A stretch of 29,227 nt of DNA. Origin: a virus. This document shows, piece after piece, positions 21,612-27,458 of this stretch. The notes beneath the pieces were generated by a model. That model worked only from the letters and a program-made list of their open reading frames with translations, had not been told where the DNA came from and ran no database searches. The first letter of the stretch is position 1, and every line of letters begins with the position of its first letter. The stretch covers positions 1-29,227 of IMG/VR virus record IMGVR_UViG_3300017751_005770. One strand, given 5' to 3'. A program made the position numbers and the translations under genes.

Positions 21612-22000
21612 TGGCAGAAAATAGAGGTAGACCAAGTGAAAAACCAGCAGTAGCATTAGATAAATGGATTCAAGAAACTGAAGACCAGATATGGTACTTT
21701 GATAGAAATAAATCAGCTAATGGGTGTTGGAAAGTAGAAAACAAGTATAAGGCAGGTGAAAAACAAGCTAAACCTAAAATCGATCAACGTATGTATGCTA
21801 AAGGCATGCCTACAGTAATAGTATTTAAAACATCTAATCGTTCAAATGCTAAAACTAAAATGAAGGTAATTAATAAAAATATTGATTATGTTCTATCAGC
21901 TAAAAAAATACCAGGCATACCTGATATTGCTGAATGGTTAGAATTAGGTACTGGCAAGTCATTCATTGGTAAGTATAAACAAAAATATAATTTAGCTTAG
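21611..22000 (+). CDS. Unknown basic protein, 129 aa
   Basis: The function is not recognised. The ATG overlaps the HNH stop as TAATG. The protein begins with a Pro/Arg-rich part (MAENRGRPSEKPA). It has a Trp-containing segment (KWIQETEDQIWYFDRN, ANGCWKVENKYK), then a basic stretch (KTSNRSNAKTKMKVINKN) and ends in a likely amphipathic helix (GIPDIAEWLELGTGKSFIG). It is lysine-rich and has no membrane segment. Nucleic-acid binding is possible, given the SWIM and HNH neighbours, but the sequence shows no fold. Co-transcription from promoter copy 2 is likely. Confidence 0.75.
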   Translation: MAENRGRPSEKPAVALDKWIQETEDQIWYFDRNKSANGCWKVENKYKAGEKQAKPKIDQRMYAKGMPTVIVFKTSNRSNAKTKMKVINKNIDYVLSAKKIPGIPDIAEWLELGTGKSFIGKYKQKYNLA

Positions 22001-22007
22001 GCTTTAT

Positions 22008-22020
22008 ATATTTATAATAA
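22008..22020 (+). promoter_or_regulatory. Repeated 13-mer ATATTTATAATAA, second copy
   Basis: Exact second copy of the element at 18828-18840, in the 43-base gap before the membrane protein gene at 22044 (24 bases upstream of its ATG). A near copy (ATATTTATAACAA) lies at 19748-19760, at the end of the dioxygenase gene and before the virion protein gene. A role as a late promoter is suggested only by its position and sequence. Confidence 0.3.
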
Positions 22021-22043
22021 AATAATAACCAAATAAATTAGAT

Positions 22044-22343
22044 ATGTTAAAAATTATAGGTTTAGTAGTAGTGGTTTTAATGCTTGGAGCAGTAATTTAC
22101 TACTTTGGGTTTTACAAAGAAGGTAAAATCAATGATAGAGATGGAGATTTTATTCCTGACGAAGTTGAGGATGCAGTAGAAGATGTTAAAGAAGTTATTA
22201 AAGAAACTAAACGTAGAGCCAAAGCTGTAAAAAAAGAACTTAAAGATGTTGCTGATGCAGCTAAAGAAGTTATTAATGAAGCGGGTGATGTAGTACCTGC
22301 TATAAAAGGTAAAAAAAGAAGAGGAAGAAAATCAAAAAAATAA
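22044..22343 (+). CDS. Membrane-anchored protein with EF-hand-like calcium loop
   Basis: The 99-residue protein has an N-terminal transmembrane segment (residues 2-21, LKIIGLVVVVLMLGAVIYYFG) and then a canonical 12-position calcium-binding loop, DRDGDFIPDEVE (residues 31-42), with acidic residues at positions 1, 3, 5, 9 and 12, as in dockerin or thrombospondin type-3 repeats. A long charged helix follows (VEDVKEVIKETKRRAKAVKKEL, about 45-80) and a basic tail (KGKKRRGRKSKK). It would sit in the inner membrane; the likely orientation, with the basic tail on the cytoplasmic side, cannot be read. It may sense ions in lysis or assembly, but this is inference. No family is recognised. Confidence 0.78.
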   Translation: MLKIIGLVVVVLMLGAVIYYFGFYKEGKINDRDGDFIPDEVEDAVEDVKEVIKETKRRAKAVKKELKDVADAAKEVINEAGDVVPAIKGKKRRGRKSKK

Positions 22344-22347
22344 AAAT

Positions 22348-22803
22348 ATGAATTTATCACCAGAAGAAAAAGAAAGATTTGATAACTTATCTACTAGCGA
22401 CCAGCTTAAGTTGGAAAAAATATTTGCTATGATGAAAGCTGAGAAAGATGCTAAAAAAGCAACTAATGAAGATTTTGATAGTGTAGTAGATGATATCATG
22501 GATCAAGGTAAATCAGAAGAGGATGCTAAAAAAATTGCAGGTGCAATTAATGCTAAATATGTAGGCAATTATAGAGAAGGTGTTGAAGAAGGTATTAAAG
22601 AAGGTGTAGTTAAAAAAATTAGACAAGCACTTAAAGATGATGCTAAAGGAACTGATGTTGAAATTGATTCTTATATGGATAGTTTAAGAAAATCAGGAGA
22701 TTCATTTGATGATATAGATGATTTTGTAGAAGATTTTAAAAATTATGTAGCAGATAGAGGATTACAAGAACACTTTGGTCGTTTCTTAAAAGATTTTCAA
22801 TAA
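22348..22803 (+). CDS. Unknown acidic helical protein, 151 aa
   Basis: The function is not recognised. The protein is nearly all helical and acidic. It opens with MNLSPEEKERFDNLSTSDQL. The middle part is DDIMDQGKSEEDAKKIAGAINAK, a pattern like short helical segments seen in several phage capsid and protease precursor proteins. It ends in a long Asp-rich stretch (DSFDDIDDFVEDFKNYV). It follows the EF-hand membrane protein by 4 bases and precedes a perfect terminator hairpin, so it is the last gene of that unit. A scaffolding or DNA-mimic-like role could fit the charge, but nothing specific supports it. Confidence 0.72.
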   Translation: MNLSPEEKERFDNLSTSDQLKLEKIFAMMKAEKDAKKATNEDFDSVVDDIMDQGKSEEDAKKIAGAINAKYVGNYREGVEEGIKEGVVKKIRQALKDDAKGTDVEIDSYMDSLRKSGDSFDDIDDFVEDFKNYVADRGLQEHFGRFLKDFQ

Positions 22804-22827
22804 AATAATTTAAAATAAATTAAAGGT

Positions 22828-22859
22828 AATGCGGTATCCATTTGGTTACCGCATTTTTT
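22828..22859 (+). terminator. Strong terminator hairpin containing the next -33 box
   Basis: A 9-bp perfect stem AATGCGGTA (22828-22836) with TACCGCATT (22847-22855), loop TCCATTTGGT, then T-tract to 22859. This is a clear intrinsic terminator for the gene ending at 22803. The -33 element of promoter copy 3 (TTGGTTACC, 22842-22850) lies in its loop and 3' arm. Confidence 0.85.
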
Positions 22860-22872
22860 CTTCGTATATTCA
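22842..22872 (+). promoter_or_regulatory. Recurring phage promoter, copy 3, driving a noncoding RNA
   Basis: TTGGTTACC at 22842-22850 and TTCG-TATATTCA ending at 22872, with standard spacing. Unlike the other copies it has no AAAGGTT leader and no open reading frame downstream; it is followed by a structured region ending in its own terminator. Confidence 0.85.
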
Positions 22873-22875
22873 TGC

Positions 22876-23010
22876 CAAGTTAGTTAAGGTCAAAGCTGGT
22901 GTGAGAAGTCCAGGTAAAAGATCCAAAAAGGTGTAAAACACAATCCACTAATCTTAATTGTATGTGGTTTCAATCTACTGCTTAACAACTTAGCCCCGCG
23001 GGCTTTTTTT
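22876..23010 (+). ncRNA. Unrecognised structured RNA, about 130 nt
   Basis: Promoter copy 3 and a terminator bracket this region, which contains no plausible protein gene (an ATG at 22872 runs only three codons, and a GTG frame at 22901 gives 11 residues). The predicted ends pair: AAGTT-a-GTTAAG (22877-22888, one bulged A) with CTTAACAACTT (22981-22991), an 11-bp closing helix. Inside are smaller hairpins: CTGG/CCAG (22896-22899 with 22910-22913), GTGT-AAA-ACAC (22931-22941), and AATCCAC/GTGGTTT (22942-22948 with 22964-22970, one mismatch). The 3' end is the terminator stem AGCCC-CGC-GGGCT (22992-23004) plus seven T. It is not a tRNA and does not match tmRNA, 6S or RNase P as far as I can tell. 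Function unknown. Confidence 0.75.
22992..23010 (+). terminator. Terminator of the noncoding RNA
   Basis: AGCCC (22992-22996), loop CGC, GGGCT (23000-23004), followed by an unbroken T-run to 23010. It begins directly after the closing helix of the RNA, so it probably forms the RNA's 3' end. Confidence 0.85.
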
Positions 23011-23030
23011 AAAGATTCCCGCGTAAATAT

Positions 23031-23061
23031 TTGGTTACCCGGAGGAGAGTTCGTATATTCA
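23031..23061 (+). promoter_or_regulatory. Recurring phage promoter, copy 4
   Basis: TTGGTTACC at 23031-23039 followed by CGG, and GTTCG-TATATTCA ending at 23061, with standard spacing. The leader carries AATAAAGGTT (23082-23091) abutting the ATG at 23092. It is 20 bases behind the noncoding RNA terminator and starts the long row of tiny genes. Confidence 0.85.
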
Positions 23062-23091
23062 CGGTATAATAATTAATAAACAATAAAGGTT

Positions 23092-23376
23092 ATGAAAACA
23101 TTTAAAGATGTTATTTTTAAAAAACACAGATTGGGTGATGGATGCATCCAAGGATTACTTATGTTAGATAATGGTATTGAAATATCTGTAGTAGCAGGTA
23201 ATGGAATGTACAGTGCAGGTAAAACAGGTGTTAGAGGACCAATTAATAAAGCAGAAGATGTTTCTTCATTTGAAGTTGCTATATTTGACCAAGATGGTGA
23301 ATTTATTGGTGATGATATGGTTTTATCATGGCAATCAAGAGAAGATATTAATAATATAATTGAAAAATTTTCATAA
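23092..23376 (+). CDS. Unknown protein, 94 aa, first gene of small-gene array
   Basis: The function is not recognised. The ATG is directly preceded by AATAAAGGTT and by promoter copy 4, so the start is well supported. The protein looks like a small mixed alpha/beta fold: KTFKDVIFKKHRL, then GLLMLDNGIEISVVAGNGMYSAG, then SSFEVAIFDQDGEFIGDDMV, and a C-terminal helix (REDINNIIEKF). The pattern of a short beta sheet with Gly-rich turns resembles small phage-encoded proteins of unknown role common in T4-like genomes. It has no membrane or metal motif. It overlaps the next small gene by one base (TAATG). Confidence 0.78.
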   Translation: MKTFKDVIFKKHRLGDGCIQGLLMLDNGIEISVVAGNGMYSAGKTGVRGPINKAEDVSSFEVAIFDQDGEFIGDDMVLSWQSREDINNIIEKFS

Positions 23377-23507
23377 TGGATAAAGAATTAATTTACTTAA
23401 AATTAAATGAAATACTTGACTCATTAAATTCAAGAAAACCTCATCAAGCAAAAACTGAATTAGAAGGGTTGTTAAATGAAATTAAATATGGAATCTATGA
23501 CAAATAA
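23376..23507 (+). CDS. Small unknown protein, 43 aa
   Basis: A 43-residue frame starting in the TAATG overlap with the previous stop. The product (MDKELIYLKLNEILDSLNS, RKPHQAKTELEGLLNEI) is predicted to be two helices joined by a short turn with RKPHQ. Its stop falls inside the start region of the next gene. No domain is seen. It is accepted because it fits exactly into the coupled gene chain and has the same codon use (A/T third positions) as its neighbours. Confidence 0.68.
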   Translation: MDKELIYLKLNEILDSLNSRKPHQAKTELEGLLNEIKYGIYDK

Positions 23508-23739
23508 AGAAAATAAAAGATATGTAGTACAAATGGAAATGTACGTCTATGCTGATAATGATTATATGGCTAGAAAACGAGCTAATGATTTAAGGTTATC
23601 AATAGATAACAGACGTCATTCTCAAGATGTAGAAGTTAAAGAAATAGGTGAACAGCCATTTGCTACTTTTGATTATCGTAAATTAGATGATCCATCATTT
23701 ACCCCTAAAGATTTGTCTAACGAACCATTACCATTTTAA
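23497..23739 (+). CDS. Unknown small protein, about 80 aa
   Basis: The start is uncertain: in-frame ATGs lie at 23476, 23488 and 23497. The one at 23497 (MTNKENKRYVVQ) is preferred because it overlaps the preceding stop in the usual manner and removes residues that overlap coding sequence of the upstream gene; the longer version would add up to seven residues. The core (RYVVQMEMYVYADNDYMARKRAN) is a beta strand followed by a basic helix, like small ferredoxin-like folds, followed by DVEVKEIGEQPF. The C-terminal end is Asp/Pro-rich. Function unknown. Confidence 0.7.
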   Translation: MTNKENKRYVVQMEMYVYADNDYMARKRANDLRLSIDNRRHSQDVEVKEIGEQPFATFDYRKLDDPSFTPKDLSNEPLPF

Positions 23740-23740
23740 T

Positions 23741-23866
23741 ATGTGCATGTCAGGAATACATTACGAAATTGAAGACGAATTTAAAGAGGATTTAATAGAA
23801 GTCGATCCTAAATTAATTTGTGAATACTCAGGACTTCTATCAGTTTATGCTTACCAAGATAAATAA
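23741..23866 (+). CDS. Small acidic protein, 41 aa
   Basis: A 41-residue frame starts 1 base after the previous stop and ends 1 base before the next ATG, so it sits exactly in the gene chain. The product begins MCMSGIHYEIEDEFKEDLIE and continues VDPKLICEYSGLL, ending SVYAYQDK. It is acidic, with two cysteines (Cys2 and one in ICEYSG). No domain is recognised. The alternative long frame starting with GTG at 23820 overlaps this gene heavily and is not favoured. Confidence 0.62.
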   Translation: MCMSGIHYEIEDEFKEDLIEVDPKLICEYSGLLSVYAYQDK

Positions 23867-23867
23867 T

Positions 23868-24119
23868 ATGGAAGGATTAGGACTATTAGATAAAGCAATG
23901 AATATTGGTTATACTATGCTTATGGCAATAGATGAACAAATAATACCTAGTGATAGTAATGAAATAGAAGACATGGTATTCATTCCAGATCCAGAACAAA
24001 GCGAATTAGAATTAGCTGAAGATTTACTTGAATATTTTGAATCAACTGAGGAATATGAAAAGTGTGCTAACATAAGAGACGTAATTAAAAGTATAAACGT
24101 TATAAATGATTTAATATGA
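23868..24119 (+). CDS. Unknown acidic protein, 83 aa
   Basis: From the ATG at 23868 the protein has 83 residues. It starts MEGLGLLDKAMNIGYTMLMA and has an acidic central part with DSNEIEDMVFIPDPEQSELE. It then forms a helical hairpin (LAEDLLEYFESTEEYEKCANI, RDVIKSINVIND). The last part has the pattern of a UvrB/UvrC-type helical hairpin (short, acidic, with E-x-A/C-A-x-I-R-D), which mediates protein contacts in repair proteins; this similarity is weak but notable. It overlaps the next small gene as ATGA. The role is unknown. Confidence 0.72.
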   Translation: MEGLGLLDKAMNIGYTMLMAIDEQIIPSDSNEIEDMVFIPDPEQSELELAEDLLEYFESTEEYEKCANIRDVIKSINVINDLI

Positions 24120-24259
24120 TCAAAGCAAACGATTGGGTTATATTTAATAATAAAAGAAAAAAGTGTTTTGGTATACACTTTAATAATAATATTTTAATAA
24201 AAATGAACGGTACCTTAGTACAGGTACCAAAATCAAAAGTAAGGTTATGGCAAAAATAG
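24116..24259 (+). CDS. Small unknown protein, 47 aa
   Basis: A 47-residue frame that overlaps the previous stop (ATATGA) and the next start by 13 bases. The product (MIKANDWVIFNNKRKKCFG, then ILIKMNGTLVQVPKSKV, RLWQK) looks like a small beta-barrel such as an SH3-like or KOW-type fold: short strands with basic residues. It ends in RLWQK. The overlap style and codon use support a real gene. A nucleic-acid-binding role is conceivable but not shown. Confidence 0.62.
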   Translation: MIKANDWVIFNNKRKKCFGIHFNNNILIKMNGTLVQVPKSKVRLWQK

Positions 24260-24477
24260 AAAAACAAGTTTTACATCATTGCTTGGATAAGGCAAAAGAA
24301 TTTTTTAAATTAGGTGAGAGAGATAAGGCTAGAGACTATTGTGATATGGGAATTGGTTATGTCGCATCCAAAAAAGAAATGGGTGCTGATGGAGAAGATT
24401 TAATTGAAGACGTTAAAATTAATTTATGGTTAGAACGTTTTTGGATGTTTTTAGAAAACAAAAATTTAATGTTATGA
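24247..24477 (+). CDS. Unknown helical protein, 76 aa
   Basis: The ATG at 24247 is preceded by GTAAGGTT, close to the AATAAAGGTT leader used behind the strong promoters, which supports this start. The product is helical: LHHCLDKAKEFFKLGERDKARDY, then GIGYVASKKEMGAD, then NLWLERFWMFLENKNL. The first 40 residues resemble one TPR-like helix pair (with KAKEFFKLGERDKA). It overlaps upstream by 13 bases and downstream as ATGA. No enzymatic motif. A protein-interaction role is possible. Confidence 0.7.
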   Translation: MAKIEKQVLHHCLDKAKEFFKLGERDKARDYCDMGIGYVASKKEMGADGEDLIEDVKINLWLERFWMFLENKNLML

Positions 24478-24683
24478 TAAGATACGATAGCGAAAATTCA
24501 GACAAATGGTGGGAATTATTATTAGGTTGGAAATGGCCCCATCAAGGATTAACATTTGGATATGACTTAGTAGAACCAAGTGAACAACCAGATAATGGAT
24601 TATATTATTATACGGTATTAATTTATTTAGGACCTTTATCTATTATCTATAATTTTGGTAATCATGAAAATAACTCAGAATGA
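24474..24683 (+). CDS. Unknown aromatic-rich protein, 69 aa
   Basis: The ATG at 24474 overlaps the previous stop (ATGA) and is preferred over an in-frame GTG-type start further upstream inside the preceding gene. The protein is rich in Trp and Tyr (SDKWWELLLGWKWPHQ, LYYYTVLIYLGPLSII) and predicted as a small beta sheet. The hydrophobic segment near residues 45-60 is not long enough for a sure membrane helix. It overlaps the next, clearly membrane-spanning, protein as ATGA, so the two could work together at the membrane. Unknown function. Confidence 0.7.
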   Translation: MIRYDSENSDKWWELLLGWKWPHQGLTFGYDLVEPSEQPDNGLYYYTVLIYLGPLSIIYNFGNHENNSE

Positions 24684-25030
24684 AATTAGATAGTTTATTA
24701 TTAGGAGTAATTTATTTTATAATTGGACACGTATTAGTATGGTTTCAATTAAATGGGCAATTCTTTAAAATGGATTGGTTTAGGAAAAATGAAATTATTG
24801 TGGCTGGGTTCGGATTAGTTATTTCATTTTTTTACATATGGGCTACTAAACATACAGTTGAATCATTTAACGGTTTATTATGGCCTGCTCGGTTTATTGG
24901 GTTTGCTATTGGTATATTAATTTATGCTTTATTTGTAGCAATATTTTTTAATGAAGGAATTAGTACAAAAACATTCATTAGTTTAATGTTATGTATTTTA
25001 TTAATATGTATCCAAGTATTATGGAAATAA
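24680..25030 (+). CDS. Membrane protein, four predicted helices, 116 aa
   Basis: Four hydrophobic segments are visible: about residues 5-22 (LLLGVIYFIIGHVLVWF), 38-56 (EIIVAGFGLVISFFYIWAT), 69-90 (RFIGFAIGILIYALFVAIF) and 97-114 (FISLMLCILLICIQVLW). The loops are short, with WFRKNE between helices 1 and 2. There is no transport or enzyme signature. Similar small membrane proteins occur in marine T4-like phages, to my recollection, without known function. It could act in lysis, membrane modification or superinfection exclusion; a holin is less likely because of four helices and no nearby lysin. It is coupled to the upstream gene by ATGA. Confidence 0.75.
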   Translation: MKLDSLLLGVIYFIIGHVLVWFQLNGQFFKMDWFRKNEIIVAGFGLVISFFYIWATKHTVESFNGLLWPARFIGFAIGILIYALFVAIFFNEGISTKTFISLMLCILLICIQVLWK

Positions 25031-25043
25031 AAAATAAAATAAA

Positions 25044-26078
25044 ATGGAAGAATACCTAAAGGATTTACACTCAGTTTTTAAAAATACAAAACAATTAGTT
25101 TGTTGGGAAAGTTTTAATAAATATGTTGATCATTCAATTAAAGCAAATACATTACATCCTCATACTGAATGGGCTACTAACTTTTATAGATCAGATTATT
25201 TTCAAGAAAATAATTTAATAGATGAATATAAAACAAGGATTAAAGATTATGATCATGCTGATAGACCACATTTACTTACAGAGCAATATAAAGAAAATTT
25301 AAGGGAACTTGTAAAGTATGAAACAAATCAATCAAAATTACCTATAGATAAGGTAGAAGATTTTATATTAAAATCACTTCCAATCCATAATAAAATATTT
25401 AGTTTAGGAATAAACCATTATAGAGGAGAATTTCAATTTTTATCTAGATTTTCTATGTGTAAAGCAAATCATGAACATTTTCCAAATCAATATAAAGATT
25501 TTAAAGATACAGTTAAAATTATTAAAGCTTACAATAAAACAGGCAAATTAAAAATTACAAAGTCACAAGAACATCTTAGAGACAAATATCATGGTCTAAT
25601 GAATGTACTATGGGGTTTTGCTGAAGTAGGAATAGGTGATAAGGTATTAGATGGTTTAGATGTTTTATTAGAATTTGAAACATTATGTGGAGAACAAAAA
25701 CGAATGGAAGATCAATTTTGGCCTAAAATAGATTTAGCATCGGGTTCATTAAGAAGAAGGCTATCATTATTAATGATTAAGTCTAGTATTTATCAAGGAT
25801 TAGGTGAAAATAAAAAACGAATTAAAGTTTTAAAAGAGATTATTAATATGCATGTTTCTAAATGTAATTTTAGACCAATACATTATTATGTAGGGGCAAA
25901 TAGACTAACTGAAGCGGCTTTAAGTTTATATAAACTCCAACCTACTAAAGAAAATAAACAACGAGTATTAGAATATTATATTTCATCTGAACCACAAACA
26001 CATGATCATTATGAATCTCCTAGAGAAAGAGCATTGATTACATTTGAAATATTAAAAACATTTGGGCATATTGAGTAA
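25044..26078 (+). CDS. Unknown helical protein, 344 aa, partner of radical SAM gene
   Basis: The function is not recognised. It is nearly all helical and charged. The N-terminal part is EEYLKDLHSVFKNTKQLVCWESF, with HPHTEWATNFYRSDYF. The middle reads PIHNKIFSLGINHYRGEFQFLSRFSMCKANHEHFP, with several His and Cys. The C-terminal 170 residues look like helical repeats (SSIYQGLGENKKRIKVLKEI, NRLTEAALSLYKLQPTKEN). It overlaps the radical SAM gene by 8 bases (from TTG 26071), suggesting joint action; it could be a substrate, a scaffold, or a recognition protein. No homology is claimed. Confidence 0.75.
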   Translation: MEEYLKDLHSVFKNTKQLVCWESFNKYVDHSIKANTLHPHTEWATNFYRSDYFQENNLIDEYKTRIKDYDHADRPHLLTEQYKENLRELVKYETNQSKLPIDKVEDFILKSLPIHNKIFSLGINHYRGEFQFLSRFSMCKANHEHFPNQYKDFKDTVKIIKAYNKTGKLKITKSQEHLRDKYHGLMNVLWGFAEVGIGDKVLDGLDVLLEFETLCGEQKRMEDQFWPKIDLASGSLRRRLSLLMIKSSIYQGLGENKKRIKVLKEIINMHVSKCNFRPIHYYVGANRLTEAALSLYKLQPTKENKQRVLEYYISSEPQTHDHYESPRERALITFEILKTFGHIE

Positions 26079-27036
26079 TATAATAAAACCATACATTGAA
26101 CGTGCTGTTATTGAAATAAATGGAGGGTGTAATTACACCTGCCAAATGTGTCCTCAAACTAACCCAGGCAGACATAAAGGGTTTTTAAAACAAATGCCTT
26201 TAAATGAATTTGAAAATTATGTTTTACAATGTGTAGATAAAGGAGTTAAAGTAGTTAATTTAGAAGGATCAGGTGAAGCTACCTTAGTAAGGAAATTACC
26301 TGAATATATTAAAATATTAACTAAACATAACATTTTATCTTATATTTTTTCAAATGGCTTTAAGTTTAAAGGTGATTTTATGAAAAAATGTGTTGATGAA
26401 GGATTAAGTCGTATTCGCTTTTCAATTATAGGTTACGATAATGAAACATATAAAAAATGGATGAATAGAGATGCATTAGATTTAGTTAAAGATAATGCAA
26501 TTCAAGCCCAAGAATATATAGCAAAAAATAATGGTGTAACTGAAATTGCATCATACCATTTAATTACAAATAATGAAAAAATTGATTATGAGATAGAACA
26601 ATACAAGAAAAATTGGATTAAACCCACTGATGCATTAGCCGAAATTTGGAAAATGCATAACTGGTCAGGGGTGTATGAAAATCCTAATGAAAGAAAAGGT
26701 ACAGTTAAAACTTGTGGTAGACCATTTGCACCCGAAATTACAATTAGAGCAGGTGGTTTAGACGGTAAAACCGGAGCAATCCATCCATGTTGTCAAGTAT
26801 TAGGTAGAGATGAGGAAGCCGTATTAGGGCACTTATCAGAAAATACATTTGATGAAATTTGGAATGGAGCAGAATATCAAAAATTAAGACAAGGTCATAT
26901 GACAGGAGATTACCCCTCATATTGTAAAGGGTGTGATTTTTTAATTGATGACCCTGAAGTATTAGTTTATACAAATCATAATAGAAGTGTTCACACACTT
27001 CCAGGAACAAATTTTACATTAGAAAATTATAGATAA
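26071..27036 (+). CDS. Radical SAM protein with SPASM-type C-terminus
   Basis: The start is TTG at 26071 (or TTG at 26062, adding three residues); no ATG precedes the conserved part. The radical SAM motif C-x3-C-x2-C is at Cys20, Cys24 and Cys27 (GGCNYTCQMCPQ), followed by NLEGSGEATLV (the GE/GxGE motif binding SAM). The C-terminal third carries further cysteines (TCGRPF, HPCCQV, YCKGCDF) as in the SPASM domain, which holds extra Fe-S clusters and is common in peptide- and protein-modifying enzymes. It probably performs a radical modification of a protein, peptide or sugar; the substrate is unknown. It overlaps a helical protein gene and is followed by a small basic one. Confidence 0.88.
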   Translation: MSNIIKPYIERAVIEINGGCNYTCQMCPQTNPGRHKGFLKQMPLNEFENYVLQCVDKGVKVVNLEGSGEATLVRKLPEYIKILTKHNILSYIFSNGFKFKGDFMKKCVDEGLSRIRFSIIGYDNETYKKWMNRDALDLVKDNAIQAQEYIAKNNGVTEIASYHLITNNEKIDYEIEQYKKNWIKPTDALAEIWKMHNWSGVYENPNERKGTVKTCGRPFAPEITIRAGGLDGKTGAIHPCCQVLGRDEEAVLGHLSENTFDEIWNGAEYQKLRQGHMTGDYPSYCKGCDFLIDDPEVLVYTNHNRSVHTLPGTNFTLENYR

Positions 27037-27176
27037 TGGACAACGAACAAAAAAATGGCAACACACAACTTAATATAGACCGAAATGCATTTAACGCAAG
27101 AGTAAGTAAATTAAATATGTTAGGTAAATCAAAAAAAGTAAAATGGTCTAACAGCCGTAGATGGAGAAACGTATAG
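27036..27176 (+). CDS. Small basic protein, 46 aa
   Basis: A 46-residue frame starting in a TAATG overlap with the radical SAM stop. The product begins MDNEQKNGNTQLNIDRNAF and ends KSKKVKWSNSRRWRNV, with a strongly basic, Trp-containing tail. Position directly behind the radical SAM gene makes it a possible substrate of the enzyme, but it has no cysteine, and nothing in the sequence proves this. It may equally be an unrelated small phage protein. Confidence 0.65.
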   Translation: MDNEQKNGNTQLNIDRNAFNARVSKLNMLGKSKKVKWSNSRRWRNV

Positions 27177-27179
27177 ATA

Positions 27180-27458
27180 ATGAAAAAAACTATATTAAAT
27201 AAATATTGGAGAGGAACTATATTAAAAGCTATGGTTCGAGATAAAAGATTATCCCCTATTGAAAGATTAGGAACCAGAATAGGTTATATGGGGGTAGGAT
27301 TTTTAATAGCGGGTCAATGGACATTATCTCCTCCTATGTATGTAATAGGCTTTAGTTGCGTATTGATCCAAGTATCGATAAGGCGACAATGGAATTTAGT
27401 AGCATTACAATTAAACGGTCTTATAGCATGGACCATACATTTTATAAATTCACTATGA
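27180..27458 (+). CDS. Small membrane protein, 92 aa
   Basis: The protein has a basic N-terminus (KKTILNKYWRGTILKAMVRDKR) and then two to three hydrophobic segments: about residues 33-50 (IGYMGVGFLIAGQWTL), 52-68 (PMYVIGFSCVLIQVSI) and 72-90 (LVALQLNGLIAWTIHFI). The basic start points to a cytoplasmic N-terminus. There is no signature. It could be a holin-like protein by size and topology, but the distance from the muralytic gene (about 8 kb) gives no support for that. It overlaps the next small gene as ATGA. Unknown function. Confidence 0.72.
   Translation: MKKTILNKYWRGTILKAMVRDKRLSPIERLGTRIGYMGVGFLIAGQWTLSPPMYVIGFSCVLIQVSIRRQWNLVALQLNGLIAWTIHFINSL

Noticed and set aside
22112-22360. Minus-strand open frame of about 82 residues, rich in Ser/Leu/Thr
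   Set aside because: It is the mirror of the Lys/Glu/Asp-rich helix of the EF-hand membrane protein gene; its composition is explained by that.
22901-22936. GTG-started 11-codon frame inside the noncoding RNA
   Set aside because: Too short, no leader, and it lies within a region explained by RNA structure; kept only as a remote possibility of a leader peptide.
22964-22978. T-arm-like hairpin (GTGG-TTTCAAT-CTAC) suggesting a tRNA or tmRNA
   Set aside because: No acceptor with CCA, no anticodon arm at the right distance, and the T-loop is shifted from the TTCRANY consensus.
23820-24119. Longer version of the 83-residue protein starting with GTG at 23820
   Set aside because: It would overlap the 41-residue gene by 47 bases, while the ATG at 23868 follows the upstream stop directly.
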